In this document: piece after piece, positions 17,148 to 26,585 of the stretch
Position numbering within the stretch: position 1 is the first letter of the stretch
Layout: the number at the start of each line of letters is the position of its first letter
NCBI RefSeq assembly: GCF_014323405.1
Contig: NZ_JACRWE010000001.1
Span: 558,001 to 622,000 of the forward strand
DNA: 64,000 nt
Source of the DNA: Romboutsia faecis
GTDB taxonomy: Bacteria > Bacillota > Clostridia > Peptostreptococcales > Peptostreptococcaceae
Reading direction: 5' to 3'
Notes under the pieces: model-generated
Database searches by the model: none
What the model saw: only the letters and a program-made list of their open reading frames with translations
Told to the model about the DNA's origin: nothing
Program-made: the position numbers and the translations under genes

Positions 17148-18551
17148 CTAAGTATTATAAATAATATTTATTTTTTCATAACTTATACAGTTACTACATG
17201 TCGGCTCTATAATAATATCATATTTTTGTCTTATTGTGTCCAAAATATTTTTCCATTTTTGATTTATTTCTTTATAAACTTCCTTATTTAATTCTAAAGT
17301 TACTTTTTTATAATATGTATGTTCACTTATTCTCATAATTTCTTTTTCTATATTATCTATAATAAAATTTACTGATTTTACATATGAATTTTCTTTACAT
17401 ATCGGACAATTTCCTAGGTAATAACTATCGACAGAGTTTTTATCTCTTCTTCTTGCAACTTCAACCAAACCAAGCCTAGTCATACCCAGTACCTCAGACT
17501 TTCGTTTATCTTTCTTTAGTTCTATATCTAAAGTTTTTAATAATTCTTCTTTATATTGTTTTTTATGCATATCTATAAAATCAATTATTATTATTCCTCC
17601 GATATCTCTTAACCTTAATTGTCTTGCAATTTCATTAGCAGCCTCTAAATTAGTTTTATATACAGTTTCCTCCAATTTTATACTTCCAGTAAATTTACCT
17701 GTGTTTACATCTATAACAGTCATTGCTTCAGTTTTTTCTATTATTAAATAACCTCCACTTTTTAACCATACCTTTTTATTTAAAAATTTTTCTATTTGAC
17801 TTTGAACTTTATATAAATCAAATACATCTTTATTTTTTTCTAATACTAATTTATTTATGTATTCTTTATTTATACTCTTTAATATTAATTTTAATTCGTC
17901 ATACTTATCTTCATTATTGACAATTATTTGATCTACATATTCATTTACATTATCTTTTATATATTTTGATGCAAAATCTAATTCTTTATGTAAAAGCTTG
18001 GGCCCTATACCTAACTTAAATTCCTTACAAATAACCTCATATTTAACTTTAAGCTCTTCTAAGTCCCTTTTAAGTTCTTCTAGAGTACATCCCTGAGCTT
18101 CTGTTCTTACTATCAATCCCAAATTTTCCTTATTTATAGTATTTATTATTTTCTTCAATCTAAATCTTTCTTTTTCTTCTGTTATTTTATTAGACATGGT
18201 TGCTCTATCATTAGATGGTATATAAACTAAATATCTCCCTGCTAAGCTAATTTCTAAATTAAGTTTTGGTCCCTTAGTTCCAATTCCCTCTTTATTTATT
18301 TGCACCATTATATCTTGCCCAGCTTTGATATCTTTATTTTTTCCAAGTGGTAAGTATGCAAGCTTTTCTAGACCTATGTCTACAAATCCAGCTTCAATTC
18401 CCGGCTTTATATTTTTTACTACACCTCTATATATATTAGATACTATTTTTTCATTTGTATTATCTTCTATAAGTAATTCAACTAATTTATCATCTTCTAC
18501 TATTGCTGTTTTTTGAGATAGTACTAGCGATTCTATAACTATTCTTTTCAT
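17148..18551 (-). CDS. rng: Ribonuclease G (RNase E/G family)
   Basis: A 467-residue endoribonuclease of the RNase E/G family. An S1-like RNA-binding domain lies at about residues 35-110 (NIYRGVVKNIKPGIEAGFVDIG). The catalytic DNase-I-like region has TVIDVNTGKF and IIIIDFIDM, which supply the metal-binding aspartates, and the zinc link is GNCPICKEN. It lies upstream of rplU in the common clostridial order (radical SAM, DUF2344, rng, rplU). An AAAGGAATT ribosome site precedes the ATG. Confidence 0.93.
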   Translation of the reverse strand: MKRIVIESLVLSQKTAIVEDDKLVELLIEDNTNEKIVSNIYRGVVKNIKPGIEAGFVDIGLEKLAYLPLGKNKDIKAGQDIMVQINKEGIGTKGPKLNLEISLAGRYLVYIPSNDRATMSNKITEEKERFRLKKIINTINKENLGLIVRTEAQGCTLEELKRDLEELKVKYEVICKEFKLGIGPKLLHKELDFASKYIKDNVNEYVDQIIVNNEDKYDELKLILKSINKEYINKLVLEKNKDVFDLYKVQSQIEKFLNKKVWLKSGGYLIIEKTEAMTVIDVNTGKFTGSIKLEETVYKTNLEAANEIARQLRLRDIGGIIIIDFIDMHKKQYKEELLKTLDIELKKDKRKSEVLGMTRLGLVEVARRRDKNSVDSYYLGNCPICKENSYVKSVNFIIDNIEKEIMRISEHTYYKKVTLELNKEVYKEINQKWKNILDTIRQKYDIIIEPTCSNCISYEKINIIYNT

Positions 18552-18673
18552 TTTTTAATTCCTTTCATATAATGCTACATGCTCTATATTCATATTTTAG
18601 TATAAACTAATTTAATATTTTTTTATATAAATATGTAAAGATGTATTAACAAAAATTCTCTCCACTCATGTAA

Positions 18674-18748
18674 CTAACAACCGCGTCCGTTGATCAAGTT
18701 TGGTAGTTAGGATTATATATTATCCACAGACCATATAATTTATAATCC
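18674..18748 (-). ncRNA. Two adjacent hairpins of unknown role upstream of rng
   Basis: Two consecutive inverted repeats abut here. The first pairs 18710-18723 with 18735-18748 (13 of 14 bases, 11-base loop). The second pairs CTAACAACC (18674-18682) with GGTAGTTAG (18702-18710), with one mismatch, and encloses a relatively GC-rich loop that includes the palindrome TTGATCAA. Neither is followed by a T-run, so they are not ordinary terminators. They lie between the DUF2344 terminator and rng. They could be a leader element or a short repeat of another kind; no known family was recognised. Confidence 0.4.
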
Positions 18749-18754
18749 CTTAGT

Positions 18755-18802
18755 ATAAAAAATGAGTGTACTATTAATAAACTAGTACACTCATTTTTTA
18801 TT
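18755..18802 (-). terminator. Rho-independent terminator after the DUF2344 gene
   Basis: Perfect arms of 16 bp (AAAAAATGAGTGTACT with AGTACACTCATTTTTT) around an 11-base AT loop, with a T-run on either exit. Confidence 0.9.
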
Positions 18803-18814
18803 CATATATTTAGA

Positions 18815-19513
18815 CTACATAGGAGAAACTAACTCTCCATCTTGAACTATATATAAATCTCTTCTTAATATATCTACATCTAAAGGATCCATATCTATAT
18901 CTAACATTTCTAATATTTTAGGTATAAATATATTTGTATTTAAATTAGCTTTTGATCCTGTTGCTATAGTTCCTATAAGAGTAAGGTTATTTTCATCTAA
19001 ACTTAGTATATCAAAGAATTTTATCATAGGTCTTATATTAGACTCAACGATCTTTCCTTTTTTATTTTTCTTAGTTATCATTATTTCTTCTTTATTCATA
19101 AAATCAGCTATTCTTGATTTTACAAATTCCTTACTTAAAGGATTTTCAAGTTCTATATTAAATAAATATTCCCCATACTCTATTATAGACGCTAACGAAG
19201 GAGTACCTGGTTCTATTTCTTCAGCTTTTATAAATTCTATACCTTCTGGAAGTTCTTTATTTAATCTCGTTAAGAACTCTTCTACAGATATTTCTTCTTC
19301 TATTTCTATATCAACATACTCTCCATAACTTTCAGTTCCTAATGCTAATGCATTTCCGTAACTCATCTTAGGGTGAGGATTGTAACCTTGAGAATAAGAT
19401 AATTCTACATCAGCTCTTCTAAAAGCTCTTTGTAAAAGTTTTTGTAAATCAAGATGTGATATGTATATCATATCTCCTTCTTTTTTAAATTTAACTCTTA
19501 TTATTTTACTCAT
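18815..19513 (-). CDS. Radical-SAM-linked DUF2344 (TIGR03936) protein
   Basis: A 232-residue protein with the family opening RVKFKKEGDMIYISHLDLQKLLQRAFRRADVELSYSQGYNPHPK and the motif LALGTESYGEYVDIE. DUF2344 proteins are always near or fused to the B12-binding-type radical SAM gene that precedes it here; the role is unknown, though tRNA or ribosome modification has been suggested for the pair. The start is set at the second ATG (MSKIIRVKF), which lies just after the upstream stop; an ATG three codons earlier sits only 2 bases from the ribosome site. Confidence 0.85.
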   Translation of the reverse strand: MSKIIRVKFKKEGDMIYISHLDLQKLLQRAFRRADVELSYSQGYNPHPKMSYGNALALGTESYGEYVDIEIEEEISVEEFLTRLNKELPEGIEFIKAEEIEPGTPSLASIIEYGEYLFNIELENPLSKEFVKSRIADFMNKEEIMITKKNKKGKIVESNIRPMIKFFDILSLDENNLTLIGTIATGSKANLNTNIFIPKILEMLDIDMDPLDVDILRRDLYIVQDGELVSPM

Positions 19514-19515
19514 AA

Positions 19516-21360
19516 TTAACATAACCCCCTTGTAATGTCATTTGCATTTATTCCACATCCATGACATTGATGTCTACAGTCTGGAGATACTTTATCTTCT
19601 CTTGCTTTTTCATTTTCTCTTATTAAGAATTTCTTAGTAACCCCTACATCTATATGATCCCAAGGGAATACTTCTTCATAATTTCTTTCTCTATTAGCAT
19701 AGAATGCTATATCAAGTCCATTCTTTTCCATAGCTTCTTTCCATATATCTAAGTTGAAATACTCAGACCATCCGTCAAACTTAGCTCCAGCTTTGAATGC
19801 ATCTAATATAACTTTACCTATTCTTCTATCTCCTCTAGCCACAACAGCTTCCATTAAGCTAGTTTTCGAGTCATGGTAGTTATATTTTATATCTTTATTT
19901 TTTAATTTTTTAACTAAATGTCTTTGCTTTTCTATAACTTCTTCAGTTAAGTCTTGTCCATGCCATTGGAATGGAGTAAATGGTTTTGGCACAAATGTTG
20001 ATGTACTTACAGTCACAGAGAAACTTCTTCTTAACTTTCCTCCATTTACATCTCTATAAGTATCTATAACATCATATGCAAGATTAGATATACCATCTAA
20101 ATCATCATAAGTTTCAGTTGGAAGACCTATCATGAAGTATAATTTTACACTGTTCCATCCCATTTCAAATGCTTTTCTTGTAGCATTTTTTAAATCTTCT
20201 TCGCTTACACCTTTATTAATAACATCCCTTAATCTTTGAGTTCCTGCTTCTGGTGCAAATGTAAGTCCTGATTTTCTTACTTGTTGTATTTTTTCCGCTA
20301 TTTCCATAGAGAAGTTATCAAGCCTTAACGATGGTAAAGATATCCCTACATTTTGAGGAGTATACTCATCAACTAAAAAGTCAGTTAACTCTCTTAATTG
20401 GCTATAGTCACTTGTACTTAGTGATGATAATGATATTTCATCATACCCTGTATTTTTTATAAGCTTATCTACTATTTCCTTTAATCTATCAACACTTTTT
20501 TCTCTTATAGGTCTGTATATCATACCAGCTTGACAGAATCTACACCCTCTTGTACATCCTCTGAATAATTCTAAAACAACTCTATTGTGTACAGTATCTA
20601 TATAAGGAACTATAAGTTTATCTGGGTAATCTACAGTCTCTACATCTCTTATTATTCTCTTTTTAACCTTAGCCGGAACACATTCTCTATTAGGTTTTAC
20701 CTCTTTAACTGTTCCATCTTCATTGTATGTAACATCATAAAAACTTGGTATATAAACACCTTCTATTTTAGCTACTTTTAATAGGAAATCTTCTCTAGTA
20801 GTTTTACTTTTCTTCCATTCTTTATAAGCATTTATTACTTCTAAGTTAACTTCTTCACCTTCACCTAATATTACTATATCTACAAAATCAGCTAAAGGCT
20901 CTACGTTATATGCGCAAGGACCTCCCACTAATATAAACGGATCATCTAATTTTCTTTCTTCTCTAAGTAATGGTATATTAGCTAAATCTAGTATATTTAA
21001 TATATTTGTATAAGAAAGTTCATATTGTAATGTAAATGTTACAAAATCAAAATTAGTTATAGGCTCTCTTGATTCTAACGCAAACATTGGTATATTTCTT
21101 TCTCTCATTATATTTTCCATATCTACCGCTGGAGAATACACTCTTTCACAAAATACATCTTCATCTTTATTTATTACATGATAAAGAATATGACTTCCTA
21201 AGTGACTCATCCCAACCTCATATAAATCAGGGAAGCAATGAGCATATCTTATTAAATTTTCATTACTTGTATCTTTATGTATAGAATTTATTTCATTTCC
21301 AAGATATCTTGCAGGCTTTTCAACCTTTTTTAAAATCCTTCTTAAGTCTACTTTACTCAT
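19516..21360 (-). CDS. TIGR03960 family B12-binding-domain/radical SAM protein
   Basis: A 614-residue radical SAM protein. The N-terminal 200 residues form a B12-binding-like domain (PDLYEVGMSHLGSHILYHVIN, EVNLEVIN). The iron-sulfur cluster motif is RGCTRGCRFCQAGMIYRP (CxxxCxxC, about residue 265), followed by SLSSLSTSDYSQL. A C-terminal cysteine cluster (CRHQCHGCGI) lies near residue 600. It is paired with the DUF2344 gene, 2 bases apart. The family is widespread in clostridia and its substrate is not known. AGGTTT, the end of TGGAGGTTT, precedes the ATG. Confidence 0.88.
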   Translation of the reverse strand: MSKVDLRRILKKVEKPARYLGNEINSIHKDTSNENLIRYAHCFPDLYEVGMSHLGSHILYHVINKDEDVFCERVYSPAVDMENIMRERNIPMFALESREPITNFDFVTFTLQYELSYTNILNILDLANIPLLREERKLDDPFILVGGPCAYNVEPLADFVDIVILGEGEEVNLEVINAYKEWKKSKTTREDFLLKVAKIEGVYIPSFYDVTYNEDGTVKEVKPNRECVPAKVKKRIIRDVETVDYPDKLIVPYIDTVHNRVVLELFRGCTRGCRFCQAGMIYRPIREKSVDRLKEIVDKLIKNTGYDEISLSSLSTSDYSQLRELTDFLVDEYTPQNVGISLPSLRLDNFSMEIAEKIQQVRKSGLTFAPEAGTQRLRDVINKGVSEEDLKNATRKAFEMGWNSVKLYFMIGLPTETYDDLDGISNLAYDVIDTYRDVNGGKLRRSFSVTVSTSTFVPKPFTPFQWHGQDLTEEVIEKQRHLVKKLKNKDIKYNYHDSKTSLMEAVVARGDRRIGKVILDAFKAGAKFDGWSEYFNLDIWKEAMEKNGLDIAFYANRERNYEEVFPWDHIDVGVTKKFLIRENEKAREDKVSPDCRHQCHGCGINANDITRGLC

Positions 21361-21762
21361 TTATTATTGAAACCTCCAATAAATTATTGTTTTTATATAA
21401 AAAGCATAATTTTTATTATACACCATAATATATACATAATGTATCAAAATTTTATTTTTCCATATTTAAACTATTCTAAATATAGTTGGTTTGTTTTCTA
21501 TTTATGAAATATTTACAGTTATTTTGATGAATTATTAATTAGATATAAAGAAATACTTTATAATAGATTGTAAATTATTATTCTAAAATTTTATTACTTA
21601 AAAAGTTTAATTAGTGTATGACTTTATGTCATTAATAGAATTAAAAGCATGACTATTGTTAAAAGAATCAATAATATTTATATATATGTTTATATTATTG
21701 ATATATGGGTATAAAATATACATGTATATATGTAATTAGTTAATTTATTAGGAGGTTGTGTA
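21361..21762. promoter_or_regulatory. Divergent promoter region with an inverted repeat before fprA
   Basis: No ORF was found here. The notable element is a perfect 10-bp inverted repeat, TCAATAATAT (21668-21677) and ATATTATTGA (21692-21701), just upstream of a GGGTATAAAAT -10-like word, so it would lie in the -35 region of the fprA promoter. A looser TACAT/ATGTA repeat follows near 21720-21735. The AGGAGG ribosome site at 21751-21756 serves fprA. Confidence 0.5.
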
Positions 21763-22956
21763 ATGAGTAAAGTATTTGAAGTAAAAGAAGATATCTACTT
21801 TACAGGAGTTGTAGACAAAGATTTAAAGGTATTCGACATAATAATGGAAACTGAATTTGGTACAACTTATAATTCATATTTATTAAAAGATGAAAAAACA
21901 GTTCTATTTGATACGGTTAAGCCAAACTTTAAAGATGAATTTATAAACAATATTTCAGAAGTAACTGACATAAGAGATATAGATTACGTGGTTATTCACC
22001 ATACTGAACCAGATCATGCTGGTAGTTTAAAATATATTTTAGATATAAACCCTGACATAGAAGTATATTGTACAAAAGCTGCAAAGCTATACTTAGATGA
22101 ACAAATAAATAAACCATTTAAATGTCATGTAATAAAAGATGGTGAAACTTTAAATATAGGTAAAAGAACACTAAGATTCATAACTGCACCTTTCTTACAT
22201 TGGGCAGATACTATGTTTACTTATGTAGAAGAGGAAAAAACATTATTCACTTGTGATGCATTTGGATGTCACTTCGCAAATGTAGATGCTGACTGTGTAG
22301 ATAGTGAAGATTATTTAAAATCAGCTAAACACTACTTTGATTGCATAGTTAAGCCATTCTCTAAGCATGTTTTAAATGCTGTAAATAAAGTTGTAGATTT
22401 AGGAATAGAGTTTGATACAATATTAACATCTCATGGACCTATATTAACTAAAGACCCAATGGCAGCTGTTAAAAGATATGTAGAATGGTCAACAGAAACA
22501 GTTGAACATACTAATCAAAATCAAATTGCAATTTTCTACTTATCTGCATATACAAATACTTTAAGCATGGCCAAAAAAATAGAGGAATCCTTATTAGCAG
22601 AAGGTGCTAAAGTTAAACTATATGACTTAGAAACTTTAAGCTTAAAGGAAATGCATGATGCTGTAGTAATGTCTAAGGTAGTATTACTAGGTTCAACAAC
22701 AATAAATAAAACAATGGTTAAACCAATGTGGGACTTATTCTCAGTAATTGATCCAATGGCAAACCAAGGTAAAATAGCCGGTGTATTCGGTTCTTACGGA
22801 TGGAGTGGTGAAGGTATATCAATGGCGGAAAGTAACTTAAAAGCAATGATGTTCAAAATGCCAATACCAACACTTAAAAAGAAATTCTTCCCATCTGAAG
22901 ATACATTCCAAGAATGTATAGAGTTTGGTAAAGAGTTTGCAAAATTAGTTAAATAA
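21763..22956 (+). CDS. fprA: A-type flavodiiron protein (oxygen/nitric oxide reductase)
   Basis: A 397-residue two-domain flavodiiron protein that reduces O2 to water or NO to N2O and protects anaerobes. The N-terminal metallo-beta-lactamase-like domain holds the diiron ligands in HHTEPDHAGS, LHWADT, TCDAFGCHF and LTSHGP. The C-terminal flavodoxin domain (from about residue 255) begins IAIFYLSAYTNTLSMAKKI with the FMN phosphate loop. There is no rubredoxin or reductase extension, so it needs a separate electron donor. It is a single plus-strand gene with a possible operator in front. Confidence 0.93.
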   Translation: MSKVFEVKEDIYFTGVVDKDLKVFDIIMETEFGTTYNSYLLKDEKTVLFDTVKPNFKDEFINNISEVTDIRDIDYVVIHHTEPDHAGSLKYILDINPDIEVYCTKAAKLYLDEQINKPFKCHVIKDGETLNIGKRTLRFITAPFLHWADTMFTYVEEEKTLFTCDAFGCHFANVDADCVDSEDYLKSAKHYFDCIVKPFSKHVLNAVNKVVDLGIEFDTILTSHGPILTKDPMAAVKRYVEWSTETVEHTNQNQIAIFYLSAYTNTLSMAKKIEESLLAEGAKVKLYDLETLSLKEMHDAVVMSKVVLLGSTTINKTMVKPMWDLFSVIDPMANQGKIAGVFGSYGWSGEGISMAESNLKAMMFKMPIPTLKKKFFPSEDTFQECIEFGKEFAKLVK

Positions 22957-23012
22957 TATATAACTCTAAAATTTATTTTCTTAGTTAAAATTATAATAAA
23001 ATTCCATTAACT

Positions 23013-23059
23013 AAATAAAGTGATACTATTAAAATATTTTATTAGTATCACTTTATTTA
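23013..23059. terminator. Bidirectional terminator between fprA and mgsA
   Basis: Arms AAATAAAGTGATACTA and TAGTATCACTTTATTT lie between convergent genes, with T-rich ends. Confidence 0.88.
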
Positions 23060-23086
23060 ATATAATAACTTTCATTTATATAATGT

Positions 23087-23500
23087 TTAAACTCTTTGGC
23101 TAGTAGTTTTTCTAACTTCTCTCCAAGATAACTCTCCTCTGTCTAGAGCTTTTATAAATATCTCAGCTGATGCTAAATTTGTAGCTACAGGAACATGATA
23201 AACATCACATAATCTAACTAAAGCTTGTATATCTGGTTCATGAGCTTGAGATGTAAGCGGATCTCTTAAGAAGATAACTAAATCTATATCTTGACTAACA
23301 ATTAAAGAACCAATTTGTTGATCTCCTCCAAGTGGGCCAGAAGCTAACCTTGTAATCTTAAGGTCTGTCTCATCCATTATTTTCTTACCTGTTGTTCCAG
23401 TTGCATATAAACCATATTTTTCCAATATCCTTTCATATGCTATACAAAAACCTATCATCATATTTTTCATTTCATCATGCGCTACTAATGCTATATTCAT
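23087..23500 (-). CDS. mgsA: Methylglyoxal synthase
   Basis: A 137-residue enzyme converting dihydroxyacetone phosphate to methylglyoxal and phosphate. The phosphate-binding and catalytic motifs are LVAHDEMKNMM, TGTTGKKI, SGPLGGDQQIG and FLRDPLTSQAHEPDIQAL. It is the last gene of the rodA-min-mre block, the usual place in clostridia. A glyoxalase gene lies at about 40 kb and the fucose pathway, which yields DHAP, at about 57-62 kb. AAGGAGAAGGGG precedes the ATG. Confidence 0.95.
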   Translation of the reverse strand: MNIALVAHDEMKNMMIGFCIAYERILEKYGLYATGTTGKKIMDETDLKITRLASGPLGGDQQIGSLIVSQDIDLVIFLRDPLTSQAHEPDIQALVRLCDVYHVPVATNLASAEIFIKALDRGELSWREVRKTTSQRV

Positions 23501-23524
23501 ATATTCCCCTTCTCCTTTATAATG

Positions 23525-24643
23525 CTAAAAGTTTATTTTTTTCTTTCTCATACATACATTTAAAACTAGTCCTAAGTTAGCTAATGAAGTTAATAGCGAA
23601 CTACCTCCATAACTTATAAATGGCAGTGTTACTCCCGTAACAGGAATAAGTGCTACTGTCATACCTATATTTTGAATAATCTGGTATGCAAACATGCTCA
23701 TTACTCCTACAACAATTAAGGTTCCATAAAAATCTTTGGCTTCTCTAGCTATAACTAACATTCTTAATAAGAATATAATATATAAGGCTATGGCTAAAGT
23801 CATTCCCCATACGCCTAGCTCTTCTCCTATAACAGCAAATATAAAATCACTATCTTGAACTGGCAGAAAATCATTTTGACTTTGACTTCCATTATATAAT
23901 CCTTTTCCACCAAAACCACCTGATCCTATGGCAATCATAGATTGTATAACCTGATAATTCCCTTCATAACTAGGATCATCAGGATGAAGAAAAGCTTCTA
24001 TTCTTACCTTTTGATGCGATGCCATCATCATATACATAATAGGCAATGAAACTAATGCTATTATAATAGCTCTTTTTATTAGTTTTATATCTAAACCTGC
24101 TGTAAATAACATTCCTGCTATTATACAACAGAAAACTATAGCAGTTCCTAAATCTGGTTGAGCAAATAATAAACCTATAAAAGGAAAAGCATAAATAACT
24201 AATGGTATTATCTCTTTTAAACTATTTAATTTTCCTCTTTTAGACTCAACTATCTTAGCATAACTAAGTATAAATGTAAGTTTAACCAATTCTGAAGTTT
24301 GAAAATCTAAAGGACCTAATTTTAACCACGATGTAGCTCCACCTCTATTTTGACCTAATCCTGGTACTAATACAACTACTAAAAGCAGTAAACTAACTAA
24401 ATAAAGACCTTTATAATACTTCCCTAAAAAGTTATAATCAAAACACAATATACCTATTATCATTCCTATACCTAGTATGAATGCTAATCCTTGCTTATAT
24501 AACTGGCTATAGTTACCTGTTTCATTTGCATGTGTTGCACTACTCAATACAACAATTCCGAAGCAAAATATAGCCAATACTGTAATTATCAATTTCCAGT
24601 CTAATTCTTTAATTAATTTAAGTGTATTCTTGTATGTAAGCAA
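23525..24643 (-). CDS. rodA: Rod shape-determining glycosyltransferase RodA
   Basis: A SEDS-family peptidoglycan glycosyltransferase with about 10 membrane spans. Motifs include GGATSWLKLG, LVKLTFILSYAK, FAQPDLGTAI, the catalytic-region AVIGEELGVWG and the C-terminal GVTLPFISYGGSSLL. It acts with PBP2 and the MreBCD scaffold, all encoded directly upstream. The start is taken at TTG, 3 bases after GGTGAT; a GTG nine codons earlier has no ribosome site and would give 381 residues. The chosen form has 372 residues. Confidence 0.93.
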   Translation of the reverse strand: MLTYKNTLKLIKELDWKLIITVLAIFCFGIVVLSSATHANETGNYSQLYKQGLAFILGIGMIIGILCFDYNFLGKYYKGLYLVSLLLLVVVLVPGLGQNRGGATSWLKLGPLDFQTSELVKLTFILSYAKIVESKRGKLNSLKEIIPLVIYAFPFIGLLFAQPDLGTAIVFCCIIAGMLFTAGLDIKLIKRAIIIALVSLPIMYMMMASHQKVRIEAFLHPDDPSYEGNYQVIQSMIAIGSGGFGGKGLYNGSQSQNDFLPVQDSDFIFAVIGEELGVWGMTLAIALYIIFLLRMLVIAREAKDFYGTLIVVGVMSMFAYQIIQNIGMTVALIPVTGVTLPFISYGGSSLLTSLANLGLVLNVCMRKKKINF

Positions 24644-24719
24644 TTTATCACCGTCTTTCCACTCTTTCACATATAATTAAATAAGGGGAATATATCATAT
24701 GATACCCCCCTTATTTAAA

Positions 24720-25004
24720 TTACATCATTCTTTCTTTTATATTCTTTAAAGGTATATTTGCTACTAGTGCAGATACTGGCATGTCATCATCTTCCCCTCT
24801 TGATTTAGACATTTTTATTTCCAAGCCATTTTCTTCTATCTCTGCATAATTTGCTATAACCTTTAGAATATCATCTTTTATCAAATCTAAAAGTTGAGGA
24901 GAACAATCCACCCTATCATGTACCAAAACTAATTTTAATCTTTCTTTTGCAACAGACTTACTAGATTTTGATTCATTAGAGAAAACTTTAAATATATCTA
25001 ACAT
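24720..25004 (-). CDS. minE: Cell division topological specificity factor MinE
   Basis: A 94-residue MinE, which drives MinD off the membrane and gives pole-to-pole oscillation. Visible are the N-terminal helix MLDIFKVF, the anti-MinCD segment AKERLKLVLVHDRVDCSPQLLDLIKDDILKVI (about residues 19-50) and the C-terminal beta region. It lies 17 bases after minD. Presence of MinE means an oscillating Min system rather than DivIVA-only placement. Confidence 0.93.
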   Translation of the reverse strand: MLDIFKVFSNESKSSKSVAKERLKLVLVHDRVDCSPQLLDLIKDDILKVIANYAEIEENGLEIKMSKSRGEDDDMPVSALVANIPLKNIKERMM

Positions 25005-25021
25005 GGATGATTCCTCCCTTC

Positions 25022-25819
25022 TTATTTAGCCATACCAAACATTTTTTTAATTTTACTAAAAAGCGTATTATCACTTTCTACTTCTATTAAAGGGACGTCT
25101 TCACCTAATATTCTTTTAGCTATATTTTTATAAGCTTGTCCTGCAAGAGATTTAGAATCAAGTATTGCTGGTTCCCCCTTATTAGTAGATACTATTATAC
25201 TTTCGTCATCTGGAACTAAGCCTAATAAGTCTATAGCAAGTATCTCTAATATATCTTGCTTATCCATCATATCTCCACGTCTAACCATATCTTGCCTAAT
25301 TCTATTAATTACTAACCTTATATCTTTTATTTCATTAGCTTCTAATAATCCTATTATTCTATCTGCATCTCTTACTGCAGATACTTCTGGATTCGTAACA
25401 ACTATAGCTCTAGTAGCTCCTGCAACAGCATTTTTAAATCCTTGTTCTATACCTGCTGGACAGTCTATTAATATAAAATCAAAAGATTCTTTTAGCTTTT
25501 CACATAAATCTTCCATTTGTTCTACTGACACTGCATTTTTGTCTCTTGTTTGCGCAGCTGGCAATAGATATAAATTATCAAATCTTTTATCTTTTATTAA
25601 AGCTTGTTTAAGCCTACATGTTCCTTCTACAACATCTACTATGTCATATACTATTCTATTTTCAAGACCCATAACTACATCTAAATTTCTAAGTCCGATA
25701 TCTGCATCAACAATAACAGTCTTTTTATTTTCTAAACTTAGAGCAGTTCCTAAGTTTGCTGCAGTAGTAGTTTTTCCAACTCCACCTTTGCCTGATGTTA
25801 TAACTATAACTTCACTCAT
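25022..25819 (-). CDS. minD: Septum site-determining ATPase MinD
   Basis: A 265-residue ParA/MinD-type ATPase. The deviant Walker A motif is GKGGVGKTTTAANLG at the N-terminus, with DADIGLRNLDVVMGLENR as switch I and DCPAGIEQGF as Walker B. The C-terminus (LFSKIKKMFGMAK) is an amphipathic membrane-targeting helix. It recruits MinC to the membrane to block division at the poles. Order on this strand is minC-minD-minE. The ribosome site is AGGGGGTAG. Confidence 0.97.
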   Translation of the reverse strand: MSEVIVITSGKGGVGKTTTAANLGTALSLENKKTVIVDADIGLRNLDVVMGLENRIVYDIVDVVEGTCRLKQALIKDKRFDNLYLLPAAQTRDKNAVSVEQMEDLCEKLKESFDFILIDCPAGIEQGFKNAVAGATRAIVVTNPEVSAVRDADRIIGLLEANEIKDIRLVINRIRQDMVRRGDMMDKQDILEILAIDLLGLVPDDESIIVSTNKGEPAILDSKSLAGQAYKNIAKRILGEDVPLIEVESDNTLFSKIKKMFGMAK

Positions 25820-25845
25820 AATACTACCCCCTATGGATTTATTTC

Positions 25846-26526
25846 TTATTTTATTGTTTTAGATAAGTAACTTTCTATTACTATCCTGCCTTTACTTACA
25901 AAGGCTATTTCTGGGCTAATTTCTTTCTTATCTTCAAAGCTATCATCATCTGGTGCTTCTGCAATGTTACCTGCAATTTGAAGCACTTTCGGATTTAAGG
26001 AGTTTGCAACTACATAAGCATTTTCATTTCCCATCGCACCGGCATGTATAAATCCAGTTACACTTCCCATGACGATAACATTGCCTCCTGAAACTACTCT
26101 AGCTCCAGAACTTATATCCCCCATGACAACTGTATTTCCTTTTGAATTAATTTGTGAACCTGGTTTCATATCTTTCATTACGACTACATCTCCGTCAAAT
26201 TCTATATTTTCACCAGATCTTAGATTGCTTACATATTTAGTTTGAAAATTACTGCATTTTAATTCTTCATCTTCTTCTATAAACTCAATATCAAACCTAG
26301 ATGTAATATCATGCTTTAACTCTAACATTTGTATATCACTTAAGTAATCACAGTTAATAGCACATATTTTAGCCCCGTTAAAAAAGCCTACCGAGGTTTC
26401 TAGTCTATCTATTACACCATTTCTTATCTCATCAAAAGGTACAACCTTCTTAATATTTAAAATTATCCCTCTTTTATTTCCTTTGAATTCAACTAATTCT
26501 TTAGGAGTAAAATTTCTCAAAGACAT
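25846..26526 (-). CDS. minC: Septum site-determining protein MinC
   Basis: A 226-residue FtsZ inhibitor. The N-terminal half (NLKKVVPFDEIRNGVIDRLE-like region) binds FtsZ. The C-terminal half is the beta-helix seen in VVMKDMKPGSQINSKGNTVVMGDISSGARVVSGGNVIVMGSV, with repeated hydrophobic/G pattern, which binds MinD. It begins the minCDE set, 59 bases after the PBP2 gene, with TGGAGG before the ATG. Confidence 0.92.
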   Translation of the reverse strand: MSLRNFTPKELVEFKGNKRGIILNIKKVVPFDEIRNGVIDRLETSVGFFNGAKICAINCDYLSDIQMLELKHDITSRFDIEFIEEDEELKCSNFQTKYVSNLRSGENIEFDGDVVVMKDMKPGSQINSKGNTVVMGDISSGARVVSGGNVIVMGSVTGFIHAGAMGNENAYVVANSLNPKVLQIAGNIAEAPDDDSFEDKKEISPEIAFVSKGRIVIESYLSKTIK

Positions 26527-26585
26527 AACAACCTCCAGAGTGATATCATGTTATTTATATTCTTCACAAACCGTCTTAAATCCTT

